Below, piece by piece: positions 16,705 through 25,064 of a DNA stretch of 64,000 nt. This DNA is from Microbacterium psychrotolerans (GTDB lineage: Bacteria; Actinomycetota; Actinomycetes; Actinomycetales; Microbacteriaceae). The stretch covers positions 248,001 to 312,000 of the forward strand of contig NZ_JAVFWO010000001.1 in NCBI RefSeq assembly GCF_031085295.1, written 5' to 3'. The first letter of the stretch is position 1. Each line of letters opens with the position of its first letter. A model generated the notes under the pieces. The model ran no database searches. It was not told the DNA's origin and saw nothing but the letters and a program-made list of their open reading frames with translations. The position numbers were made by a program, and so were the translations under genes.

Positions 16705-19700
16705 TCAGCGGCGCAGAGACGCCGTCGTTGGCGCGGATGCCGCAGTGGGCGATGCTGCTTGTGCATGGCGCGCGACGTCCTCAGCGCGGTGCTGCGCGGG
16801 GTCCAGCCCGGCCCTGATGCGGCGTTCGGTCTCCGCGACGTCGAGCTGGTGCGCCTGCTCGCGCTGTGTGCGGACGAGGTCCGCGTGGTCGCGAGTGCGG
16901 GACCGGTACTCGTCGGCAAGCCGTTCTCGAGCGGCGTGAAGCTCCCCGTCCAGACCACTGGTGCGGCCGTGTCCGATCGCTGTATCGCCAGCGATCCGAG
17001 CGTCGATGTCGAGGAGCGTGCGCCACGTGTTGTGGAGCCATTGCGTGGCATCGTCGACCTCGCTGCGGGCAGTGGCCTCTCGCCGCTGGTACTGGGCGTG
17101 CACCCGCTCGATGTCGAGAACGTGGCCGAATGGCCGTTGGGCGCGGTCGGTCCATGGGACGGGCGCCGGTGGGCGAGCGGCGCGGCTCAGGTCGGTGCGG
17201 GCGGCGCGGAGCGAGTCGTCGATGCTCACTTCGGGGATGCCGCGGAGCATGCTGTCGGCGATCCGGTCTCGCGCCGCCGCGTCGGTCCCGGCGATCGCGA
17301 TCGCCTCGTTGTGTGTGCGGCCGCGGGTCATCCCGACGTAGAGCCCGGACGCGTCCACGCCGGGTCCGACGACGGCGGCGTCTGTGGTCTCCCCCTGGAT
17401 GCCGTGCACCGTCGATGCGTAGGCGAGGTGAACGTGTCGGGCCGCATAGTCGAGGGTGACTGTGCGGGCGTCGCCGCTGTCGGAAACGCTGACCAGCTCT
17501 AGCCCGGTGGAGGTGACGTGGCGGATGGTCCAGACCGCCCGGTTCTCGACGCCAGTGTCGCGGTCGTTGCGGCGGGTCTGCACCATGTCGCCTTCGAGCA
17601 GTCGCTGCTCGCTCTGCCCGACGGCGATCCGCTGCAGGGTGAGTTCGCCGGCTTCGACCCGGCGTTGCTGGATGGCTTCGTTGATCGTGTCGGCTTCGTC
17701 GTTGGTGCCGGTGACCAGGGCGACGCGGTGGTGGTCGCGGGTCCACCGGAAGTACGCCTCGACCATCACGTCGCGCGCCTGAACCTGGTCGGACACGCGA
17801 TGGATCAGCCCCCGGGAGTCCAGCTCGGCGGCGACCGCGAGGGCGGCCTCTTTTGACGCGGGTTCCCGCATCCGGAGCGTGAGCGCGGCGTAGACGGGGT
17901 CGCGGAATCGGTGCACGGCGGTGAGTTCGACGGCGGCGGTGGCGCGCCGGGTGAGGGCGGCCATCGCGCCGGAATGGCCGACGGGGCGGGCCTGCAGGTG
18001 ATCGCCGACCATCGCGATCCCGGCGCCGGTGCCGGCCGCGACGGCGGCGAGCGCGTTCGCGGTGTGCAGGTCGATCATGCCCGCCTCGTCGACCACGATC
18101 CGATCGCCCGCGGTGAGCGGGAATCGTCGCGGTCCCTCGTACACGTAGCCGGTGGCGGGGTCGAGGTCGCCTGGAGCGAGCTGGGTCCACACCTCTGCGC
18201 CGGCGTCGTCGCGCCTCCACCGGTACCCGTGATCGGCGAGGAGGGCGTGCAGGCTTGATGCGGTGGTGCCGAGCTCGCGGCCGGCGACTGAGGCGGCCTT
18301 CTTGGTCGGCGCCACCACCACCATCGCCCGTCGGCGACGGGCCAACGCGGCCTTCGCTACACGCAGCATGGTGGTCTTCCCTGCACCCGCCGGACCGGTG
18401 ACCGACACCAGCCGATCGGTACCCACGATCGCCGCCGCCGCCACCACTTGCTGACGGTCCAGCGCCACCCCCTCCCGCAGCACCTCGCCGGCGGGGGCGA
18501 CCACCTCCGCCTCGGGTGCCGGGGTTCCGGCGTGGGTGAGGGCGTCCAGTCGTGCGGCGAGTTCGGCCTTTAGTGCCGCGGTGGCGCTCGCCATGTACCC
18601 CTTCACATGGGCGGGCCGGGCGCCCTCCCCCGCCAGAAGATCCACAGTGAGCTCCGCAGCGCGGCGCAGCACCTCATCGAGCACCGGTTGCAGGTCGTCA
18701 CGCGCGCCGACGACGCCCGACGAGGCAAGCGCGCGGGTCGCGCCGGCACGCAGATCAAACAGGCTGAATCGCCCCCCGCACGCGGTGGAGCGGGCATCCG
18801 CGTCCACCGCGGCGCGTGCCGCGAGCAGGGCGAGGTCGAGTTCGTCCAACGCGCCCGCACGCACCGACACGGCGACTCGAGACTCAAGGAGAGTGGGGTC
18901 GAGGGTGGCGAGTTCGTCGGTGATGAGGTGTTCCCAGGCCGTCTCGTCGATGGTGTCGGGCTTGTTCGGGCGGGCCTTCGCCCACGCCAGCCGGTCGATC
19001 TGATGCAGCTGATCCGGGCTCGGATCCTGACCGGGATGCTCGGCCCGCCACGCGGCGAGCAGCATCGCCCGGTTCGCCTCGATCTGCGTCGACCGCCGCG
19101 AGAGTGGCCGCACCACATGCGCCAGCTCGGCGATCTCGCCGTCGGCGTCCAGGGTGTAGCCGTGGCGGGCGAGCGCGTGCAACCAGTCCAGGTCGGTGCG
19201 GGCTGCGAGCTCCCCCTCCGCGTTGATAACGGTGTGCAGCTTCATCGCCACCCGGGAGTCCACGTTGGACCACTGCCCGTCCTGCCCCAGCACCTTCACG
19301 CTCAGCCACAGGTGCCGATGGACGTGGGGGTCCAGCGCACGGGAACGGCGGTGCTGCAACTCCACGACCTCGATCCGGTGCAGGGCTTCGCGGATGCGGC
19401 CGCCCGCGCCGCGGCGGGCGTTGAGCTCCGCCTGCCAGGTGGTGATGATCCGATCCCGGAGCCGGTCCTGCAGCGCCTCGAACGCCGCCGCCAGCTCCGG
19501 GTGGATGAGCGCGGCGACGCTGTACGACTTCGGCGCATTGATCGTGCCATCCAGAATCAGATCCGCGTCCGCGGAACGCAGATCCCGGCCCCGTCGCTCC
19601 CCCGTCACCGGGTCACAGCCATCCACCCACCGCCGCAAAGCCGTCTCGTCCAGCAGGTCCGTGCGGATCAGGCCGGCCTCGACCGTGAACCGTGTCACAC

Positions 19701-19851
19701 CCGCCGAGTCATCGCGACCGTAGTCGGCGAGCGCGTCCACCCCGGCCGATCGCAGGTGCGAGTCGCACGACCCCTTCAGCGCGTACGAGATCGCCTGCCG
19801 AACCCCCTGCGATTCGACACCCCGCTTCCACCGCTCGAGGCCACCCCGCAT
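16705..19851 (-). CDS. MobF-family relaxase/helicase (TrwC/TraA-like)
   Basis: The 1048-residue protein has an N-terminal relaxase domain and a C-terminal SF1 helicase. The metal-binding histidine triad is in DPHVHRHLW (H176, H178, H180). Tyrosines at about 23 and 44 are candidates for the nicking residue. The helicase shows VTGPAGAGKTTML (about 480-492), IVVDEAGMIDL (about 588-598) and a late YASTVHGIQGETTD motif. It would nick the element's oriT, stay bound to the 5' end and unwind DNA during transfer. The gene is opposite to the transfer operon. The 447 bases upstream of its start are the likeliest site for oriT. Confidence 0.9.
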   Translation of the reverse strand: MRGGLERWKRGVESQGVRQAISYALKGSCDSHLRSAGVDALADYGRDDSAGVTRFTVEAGLIRTDLLDETALRRWVDGCDPVTGERRGRDLRSADADLILDGTINAPKSYSVAALIHPELAAAFEALQDRLRDRIITTWQAELNARRGAGGRIREALHRIEVVELQHRRSRALDPHVHRHLWLSVKVLGQDGQWSNVDSRVAMKLHTVINAEGELAARTDLDWLHALARHGYTLDADGEIAELAHVVRPLSRRSTQIEANRAMLLAAWRAEHPGQDPSPDQLHQIDRLAWAKARPNKPDTIDETAWEHLITDELATLDPTLLESRVAVSVRAGALDELDLALLAARAAVDADARSTACGGRFSLFDLRAGATRALASSGVVGARDDLQPVLDEVLRRAAELTVDLLAGEGARPAHVKGYMASATAALKAELAARLDALTHAGTPAPEAEVVAPAGEVLREGVALDRQQVVAAAAIVGTDRLVSVTGPAGAGKTTMLRVAKAALARRRRAMVVVAPTKKAASVAGRELGTTASSLHALLADHGYRWRRDDAGAEVWTQLAPGDLDPATGYVYEGPRRFPLTAGDRIVVDEAGMIDLHTANALAAVAAGTGAGIAMVGDHLQARPVGHSGAMAALTRRATAAVELTAVHRFRDPVYAALTLRMREPASKEAALAVAAELDSRGLIHRVSDQVQARDVMVEAYFRWTRDHHRVALVTGTNDEADTINEAIQQRRVEAGELTLQRIAVGQSEQRLLEGDMVQTRRNDRDTGVENRAVWTIRHVTSTGLELVSVSDSGDARTVTLDYAARHVHLAYASTVHGIQGETTDAAVVGPGVDASGLYVGMTRGRTHNEAIAIAGTDAAARDRIADSMLRGIPEVSIDDSLRAARTDLSRAARPPAPVPWTDRAQRPFGHVLDIERVHAQYQRREATARSEVDDATQWLHNTWRTLLDIDARIAGDTAIGHGRTSGLDGELHAARERLADEYRSRTRDHADLVRTQREQAHQLDVAETERRIRAGLDPAQHRAEDVARHAQAASPTAASAPTTASLRR

Positions 19852-20298
19852 TCCACCAGAGTAGACCCAAACTGCTTAACTGGAAATGACTTACACAGAA
19901 AGTGCCTGCGTGCATTCCGATTTCTTGGTCGCGCGCTTGCTCGTCCTTGGTCGCTCGTCGCTTGTCGCTCGTCGCTCGCTGCTCGTCGCTCATCGCGATC
20001 TTCGTCAGCGCGGGCTTCGTCCGGGAGTACAGCGTCCATGGGTTTGGAGCTGGCGTTCGCAAACGAAACCCTCATCGCGCACCTCATCGACCCGGCTATC
20101 CGCAACCGCAGTTGCCAGAGCTCCGCTCGCGCTGCCACCAACCTTTGGCGCCTCGATCAGCGACCGGCTTGCGGACCACCCAGCTGCGTCGAGAGCCGCG
20201 CCCAACGAGACGGCCGACAGTGGTGGAAGCTGCCTGCCACGGACGCGTCTCGCGCGTCGAGCGCAGCCGCTATCGCATCGTCCGCGGCGCTCGTGACC
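19852..20298. other. Gene-free region upstream of relaxase, candidate oriT
   Basis: No supported gene lies in these 447 bases between the relaxase start and the end of the next leftward gene. The segment nearest the relaxase is AT-richer, and next to it is a cluster of short direct repeats (listed separately). MobF relaxases commonly have oriT beside their own gene, so this is the first place to look for the nick site. A specific nick site is not identifiable by eye. Confidence 0.4.
19928..19996. repeat. Cluster of short direct repeats (GTCGCT/CGTCGCTCG type)
   Basis: About seven imperfect copies of a GTCGCTCGTCGCT-like word, with a 6-7 base period, occupy about 70 bases just upstream of the relaxase gene. 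Such iterated words are typical of relaxosome or accessory-protein binding sites at oriT, or of iterons. A role is inferred from location only. Confidence 0.45.
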
Positions 20299-20979
20299 TT
20301 AGTCACTCGCGTTGCGGGTTTGCAGCTCAGCGACGATCCGCTCGCTCGCTGCCGCGATGCGTTCGAGTCGGCGCTCGTTCCTCTGGGCAATGTTCCAGTT
20401 CTTGTTCTCGTAGTCCTGCTCCGTCGCCGCATAACCGTACTGGTCGAGGTCGAGGATGAAGGTGTCCTCGTACCAACGGGGCTCTGGGCGTGCCGACCTC
20501 AACCCGAACCACCCGACAGATCTGGCGAGCGGGTCGCAGTAGCGTGCCGTCACTTCGAACCGTCGGGGGAGGCTGTCTGACTCGAGGAGGGTCGACGCGA
20601 TGTCCACGTGCCAGCTCATGCGGCGTCCCGGTGCCACTTGCGGTATGACGAAGCTCCCGTCGAAGATCCGCTCAAGCCTGCCGAGGCGATCCTCTCGGGT
20701 CGACTCAGGCAGAGGGATCGACTTCAATGTGACATTCGTCGCGAGCTTCGTCGAGATGTTCTCGACTGCGATGAGAACGAGTAGCGACCTGAATTCGAAG
20801 TCGACCGCAAGGTACGGCCGCTCACGCTCCTCACGCTCGAGCAAGATGATTCGCAACTGGCTGAACGCCAGGATGGCCGCGACCAGCGCGACGGCGAAGG
20901 TCGTGAATGCCCAAAAAGCGGACCACTCGCCCGCCGTCGGCCACCAGTCATTCCAGAGACTCACTCTCACGCATCGCAC
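20299..20979 (-). CDS. Membrane-anchored protein of unknown function
   Basis: This 226-residue protein has one transmembrane helix near the N-terminus (about 20-42, FWAFTTFAVALVAAILAF), a short basic stretch (REERERP), then a soluble domain of about 120 residues. A charged helical tail (EDYENKNWNIAQRNERRLER) follows. The start is a GTG at 20979, with two in-frame GTGs shortly after. The layout is common among uncharacterised cargo genes of mobile elements. No family recognised. Codon use is less GC-biased than in the transfer operon, consistent with acquired cargo. Confidence 0.55.
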   Translation of the reverse strand: MRCVRVSLWNDWWPTAGEWSAFWAFTTFAVALVAAILAFSQLRIILLEREERERPYLAVDFEFRSLLVLIAVENISTKLATNVTLKSIPLPESTREDRLGRLERIFDGSFVIPQVAPGRRMSWHVDIASTLLESDSLPRRFEVTARYCDPLARSVGWFGLRSARPEPRWYEDTFILDLDQYGYAATEQDYENKNWNIAQRNERRLERIAAASERIVAELQTRNASD

Positions 20980-21126
20980 GGTATCGCACCGGCTTCGGGC
21001 GCCGCCGAATCCGTTGTGTCCTCCGCTCCCTCAAGGTCACTGACGGCTGTCCTCAGTTGGGTGTTCGAAGCCCGGGAAGCATCGAGAGCTCGCCCGCCGC
21101 GTGAAGCGATGGGCGGGCCCTCGACT

Positions 21127-21146
21127 GCCCGAGTTGTTACTCGGGC
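21127..21146. terminator. Hairpin at the end of the GvpU-like gene
   Basis: A perfect 8-base-pair stem (GCCCGAGT / ACTCGGGC) with a 4-base loop lies at the 3' end of the leftward gene; the loop-stem junction contains its TAA stop. It may terminate or protect the mRNA end. There is no T run. Confidence 0.45.
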
Positions 21147-21664
21147 CCGTCACCGGGCAGCGCTGACATTGGCGGGTTCCATGAACCGAGCGACCATCCG
21201 GTCACATCAGCGAGAGACCCGCGCCATGTCGGGAGGTTGACATCGGCGCCATTCAGCACGCGCACGTCGCGCATGTGGATGAATCGCCGAGCACGGCCGA
21301 GCAGGTCAGCCGCGTCGCGACGATTCCATTCCTCGAGAAAGTTATCCTGCATCTTGCCGTACCACTCGCCAAGGTTCTCGGCGGTCTGCCCGCCGCCGCT
21401 GGCCGTGAGGCTATCAACGACGCGTTCGATCCACTCGGCACGGCTGATGACGATGCCACTGATGACAGCACCATTCGATTGCAGAGTCATGCCGATCGCG
21501 CCGCTGCCCTCGTCGGCGAAACCGACGTACATGCTCAGCAGCAGGTCGAGGTAGCCATCCTTTGATGACAGGTCGTCGTCGGTGTACCCATCGGGGTCGT
21601 CGTCAAGGGGCCGCTGCTTTGCGGTCACCTCGGGCTCGGGCGGTTGGCCAAGGTCATCGGTCAT
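21137..21664 (-). CDS. Uncharacterised protein with GvpU-like segment
   Basis: This 175-residue acidic soluble protein has residues about 38-85 (YLDLLLSMYVGFADEG, GMTLQSNGAVISGIVIS) resembling the core of the gas-vesicle accessory protein GvpU: a helix, then a beta-hairpin ending in ISG-x-x-IS. No other gas-vesicle gene is present in the window, so the name should be read only as a fold hint. It may be part of a cargo module with the membrane protein on its left, which is in the same orientation. The ATG at 21664 is the only sensible start. Confidence 0.5.
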   Translation of the reverse strand: MTDDLGQPPEPEVTAKQRPLDDDPDGYTDDDLSSKDGYLDLLLSMYVGFADEGSGAIGMTLQSNGAVISGIVISRAEWIERVVDSLTASGGGQTAENLGEWYGKMQDNFLEEWNRRDAADLLGRARRFIHMRDVRVLNGADVNLPTWRGSLADVTGWSLGSWNPPMSALPGDGPE

Positions 21665-22284
21665 GCGGTGAGCCTATCGGCGCGGTGCGAATTTCTATTC
21701 CCATGCGCTCGCCGGCGCGCGTAGCAGACCATCGATGTGCGATGAGCGACCCGTTTCCGATCGATCGGATCGCGGGCCCAGACTTGTTGCTCGCGCTACC
21801 TGGGCGCGCGCGACCACCGGCAATCGCGCGATGGAGCAACCGCGGAAGTGGCTAGCGAATGAAGCCGGCAGCTGCGAGATGAGCCACGCCGCTCGTCCTG
21901 GTCTGGGGCGGGACCACTTCCCTAAGAGACGCCACCGCGAGAATCGAAGAGCTCAGATTCATAGGCCGCCCCTTCCATTTGATCGATGGCTTCTTCTTCA
22001 GACGCTTACTGACGGCGCGCAGGTTGGTGAAGAGCAGAGCGATCATGCAAAGGAGAATTGTCACAGGCGTCCCGTCGCTGGGTTCGAACCAGCACCCCGA
22101 CCCAGACCAGGACGAGCGGATGCCGACACCATAACAGGTGACCCGGATACAACTAGGGATGGATGGTCGCAGCGCGCCCATCTCGTTGGCGGACCCGTTT
22201 CCGTTCGACTCCGTCGAACGCCGAGTGCCCACCGGTCAGTCGCGAATCAGCGCGAGCAGCGATTCGAGATCGGCCGGGCCGGAG
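21665..22284. other. 620-base gene-poor stretch
   Basis: Open frames here are short and none looks like a real protein; a leftward frame at 21852-22232 contains a brief hydrophobic/basic piece but no domain. The only recognisable item is a tRNA T-arm-like motif at 22077-22093 on the minus strand (GCTGG stem, TTCGAAC loop), with no matching acceptor stem or anticodon arm. The stretch may be a decayed gene or an old insertion junction. Confidence 0.4.
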
Positions 22285-23076
22285 CTAGTCCACCAACGCT
22301 CTGAGATCGTCAGCAATCTGGGATGCGAAACGCGAATCGACTAGGACTAGACCGCGGCGACTGCAATTGTCTTTGACCTCACCGCTCACGTCATGTCCAA
22401 CCTTGCCAACGATGCACACCACAATGGCGGTAGCGGGAAGACCGCCGATCACCTTCTTGAGATTCCTGGCTCGCTTGTTCTTCTCGCTCGGGATCCACTG
22501 AACGCGAGCCTCGTCGATCCCAAGCATCGCGTCGAGGCTCGCTACGACAGCTGGGTCGACTTGGCCGCCGACAATCAAAATTCGTCGCTCCAGAAACCAC
22601 GCGGCCGCCTCTGCGCGGAGGTCTTCAGGGGTCGGGAGGTTTGGCCCAAGGTGGCTCGAAAGGCGGGCCGGAGGGGGAGGATCGCAACGAACGACGGAAG
22701 CGTCGCCCTCCCACAACGCGGCATCGGTGCCAAGGACGCTAGCCGCGTCGGTGCTCATCCCCGATAGGTCGTCCACCAAGATTTGCCGATGATCGGCGGA
22801 CCCAAGGTACTCCGGATGGAGCGTGGCAGTCGAAAGAGCGACGTCGTGGAGCAACGGTTCACGGGTGAGCAGATCACCGATCACCCTGTGCGCAATCTGC
22901 GCGAGGGCTTTTGGCGTCCCCAGGGATTGCTCTCCATAGCCGTTCGCCAACCTAGTCCACGCCTGATGACCGAGGCGCACCCGATGATCGGTAACCCAAT
23001 CCTGGAGCAGTTCGAGACCATTCTCATCCGCAACTCCCAGTGCTATCGACGGATCCAGGACGACCACTACTGTCAC
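22285..23076 (-). CDS. DUF2325-like protein with possible PIN-like N-terminus
   Basis: This 263-residue protein starts with a GTG that overlaps the stop of the AAA ATPase (GTGA), so the two are co-translated. Residues about 164-248 (RRILIVGG, WIPSEKNKRARNLKKVI, IVVCIVGKVGHDV, GLVLVDSRF) match the pattern of DUF2325: a VGG start, a basic segment, a hydrophobic strand, then a valine/histidine-rich strand. The first 130 residues begin VVVVLDPSIALG and contain further acids (GTDAALWEGD) in a way reminiscent of PIN-like nucleases, but that is weak. It probably works with the ATPase as a nuclease or effector partner. Role inferred. Confidence 0.6.
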   Translation of the reverse strand: MTVVVVLDPSIALGVADENGLELLQDWVTDHRVRLGHQAWTRLANGYGEQSLGTPKALAQIAHRVIGDLLTREPLLHDVALSTATLHPEYLGSADHRQILVDDLSGMSTDAASVLGTDAALWEGDASVVRCDPPPPARLSSHLGPNLPTPEDLRAEAAAWFLERRILIVGGQVDPAVVASLDAMLGIDEARVQWIPSEKNKRARNLKKVIGGLPATAIVVCIVGKVGHDVSGEVKDNCSRRGLVLVDSRFASQIADDLRALVD

Positions 23077-24791
23077 GCACGCTCCTTGGCCATGCGGGCG
23101 GCGACCGCGCGAACGATATGCCGGACGTCGGCCTCCTGCGCGTCGAAGAAGCCGTCCGGCCATTCGTCGAAGTCTCCGCCGGCAGTCAGCGCCAGGGGAC
23201 GAACCTGCGTCGCTGCCCCTCTTCGCTCCGCATAGAGAACTTGAACGCGGTGCGGCTCAGTCCGCTCCTCGGCGATCCGTCGCCGCAAGCGAGTGATGAG
23301 GTATTCACTGTGAGTCTCGACCACGAATTGGACATCGCGCCGCGCGAAGAGGAAGAAGTCCGCGAGTTTCGATTGCACGCTCGGATGAAGGTGAAGTTCT
23401 GGCTGTTCCACCAACACGACGGAGTTGCGCTCAACAGAGAGACAGGCGACCAAGATCGGCAGCAGTTGACTTGCGCCGACGCCGATCATGGTTAGATCAC
23501 GCTCTGTCCCGTCCACCCGAAGGTTGACTCCGCGTCCGAGCTTGCCAAGATCGAGCACTCGTATATGGTCACCGATGCCGAGATAGTCGCACCACATGGA
23601 TGCCGCTTCCGGAAGCGTCGCCCTATGCGGGTGATCGTTCCAGTCATGAAATGCGGTAACGCGATCCTTCTCGCGTGTCAGGACTTCCGCGGTGAGTTCG
23701 CCTCGGATACCGACGGGAAGGGCGTCGACACGCTCGTCCCACGCCCCCTGGACCACGCGCGGCTCTTCGCGAAGCGGACCGAGATACTTTACGTGCCCGC
23801 CGAACTCCTCGATCGCTTCGGCGAACGACCCGAGCATCAACATACTTAGCGCGTATTCGCCGGCGAGCAGTTCCTCAATGAAGCCCTCCGCGCGATAGCG
23901 GTGTCCCACACTTCGCGAGAGGCCGAAGAAGGACCCGCGAACGCCCACCACCGCCCACTCGTTGGCTGCACGCCGACTTGCAGCACGGGCGATAAGCGCG
24001 TCTCGTTCGTCTTCGCTCAGCGAAGTCAAATCCTTCGGGGTCCACCAGGCGCTCACTCCCTGCGCCGACCTCTTCTCCTCGAGCTCAGCCTTGCCAATCT
24101 CCCGGAGATAGGGGCGGCGCGGAACGAGCGACGACAGTTCCTGCGCGACTTCGTAAGTCAGTCGCTCGCTCCCAACAAAGTCAGAAAGAGCTGCCGCGAC
24201 GACTCTCTCGATGACACGTGGATCGAAGTGGAGTGCGAGCGAAGTTGGAGTCATCCCCACAAAGCCGACATACATCCGGTTGGGCGCTCGGCGACCACTC
24301 ACCGTCGTTACGCGAAGAAAGGTGGCGCCCGAGTGTGCTGCTCCCTTTGACAGGCTTTCAACGTCTGCGGATCTCGTGCGCTCTGACGTCGCTGCAAACG
24401 ACAAACTGCCGTTCGAATCGCAGATCTCAATCGCCGACGGCCGGAGTGAGACTCCATCGAGTGATGGCGCTAGCGACAGCGATACCTCGATCTGTTTGGG
24501 ACGCGGTCCCTCGCTTGGCGAGCCCGCATCTATCTGCACCAAGAAACGAAGCTCCACGGCAGATTGACCCTCCCGCACGATATCGCGCGGCTCCCCCAGT
24601 CTGACGAGCGGACCATTCATGATGATCGCCCCGCCGCGAGTGACCGACTGCGCCACCATCAGGATCGACTGCAAGACGGAAGACTTGCCCGAGCTGTTGG
24701 CGCCCGCGAGCACGGTCAGGTGGGGTAGTGCAAGATCTGCCTGTCCGAGCGACTTGAAGTCGGCGACGCTCCAGGAGAGGATGCTGGCCAT
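23073..24791 (-). CDS. AAA ATPase, DUF3696 type (defence-like)
   Basis: The 572-residue protein is an ABC/SMC-like AAA ATPase: FKSLGQADL near the start, Walker A GANSSGKSS (30-38), a long middle region, VVLVEQPELHLHPSVQSK (about 458-475) as the Walker B region, and FVVETHSEYLITRL as the late histidine motif. The C-terminus GDFDEWPDGFFDAQ matches the DUF3696 tail. Relatives (OLD-like and AAA_15 ATPases) occur often in phage-defence pairs with a nuclease. Here the partner is the overlapping gene on its left. The ATG at 24791 precedes MASILSWSVADF, a normal family start. Confidence 0.8.
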   Translation of the reverse strand: MASILSWSVADFKSLGQADLALPHLTVLAGANSSGKSSVLQSILMVAQSVTRGGAIIMNGPLVRLGEPRDIVREGQSAVELRFLVQIDAGSPSEGPRPKQIEVSLSLAPSLDGVSLRPSAIEICDSNGSLSFAATSERTRSADVESLSKGAAHSGATFLRVTTVSGRRAPNRMYVGFVGMTPTSLALHFDPRVIERVVAAALSDFVGSERLTYEVAQELSSLVPRRPYLREIGKAELEEKRSAQGVSAWWTPKDLTSLSEDERDALIARAASRRAANEWAVVGVRGSFFGLSRSVGHRYRAEGFIEELLAGEYALSMLMLGSFAEAIEEFGGHVKYLGPLREEPRVVQGAWDERVDALPVGIRGELTAEVLTREKDRVTAFHDWNDHPHRATLPEAASMWCDYLGIGDHIRVLDLGKLGRGVNLRVDGTERDLTMIGVGASQLLPILVACLSVERNSVVLVEQPELHLHPSVQSKLADFFLFARRDVQFVVETHSEYLITRLRRRIAEERTEPHRVQVLYAERRGAATQVRPLALTAGGDFDEWPDGFFDAQEADVRHIVRAVAARMAKERA

Positions 24792-25064
24792 CGGGCTCCT
24801 ACAACTTGTGTGGTGGGTCAGGGAGAGACTAGCGAAGGAGGGGACTCCCAGGAGCCACGGAAGAAACGGAACCGGGTCTAGACGCCCGGTTCGCGTCGAT
24901 TTAACTGCCTTTGGGGTTACGGCATCCCGACATGATCGCGGGGGTGCCCACGCTCGTGATCACCGGTGGCTGGAATGCCGACTACGACCAAAGGTCTCTT
25001 AGCATTCGCACTTGCCGCCCATTAGGGCGCGCCGCTGGGACAAGACATTCCCCGTGTCCGCTAG
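24792..25064. promoter_or_regulatory. Divergent promoter region between two cargo operons
   Basis: These 273 bases separate the leftward ATPase pair from the rightward GNAT-PIN/ASCH pair. They must hold both promoters. I see no clear operator repeat. The stretch is less GC-rich than the transfer genes. Confidence 0.4.

Noticed and set aside
19928..19996. CRISPR array
   Set aside because: The repeats are 6-13 bases, tandem and without unique spacers; no cas genes are present.
22077..22093. tRNA gene suggested by a perfect T-arm (TTCGAAC loop) on the minus strand
   Set aside because: There is no matching acceptor stem, D arm or anticodon arm at the right distances; at most it is a tRNA 3' fragment or chance.
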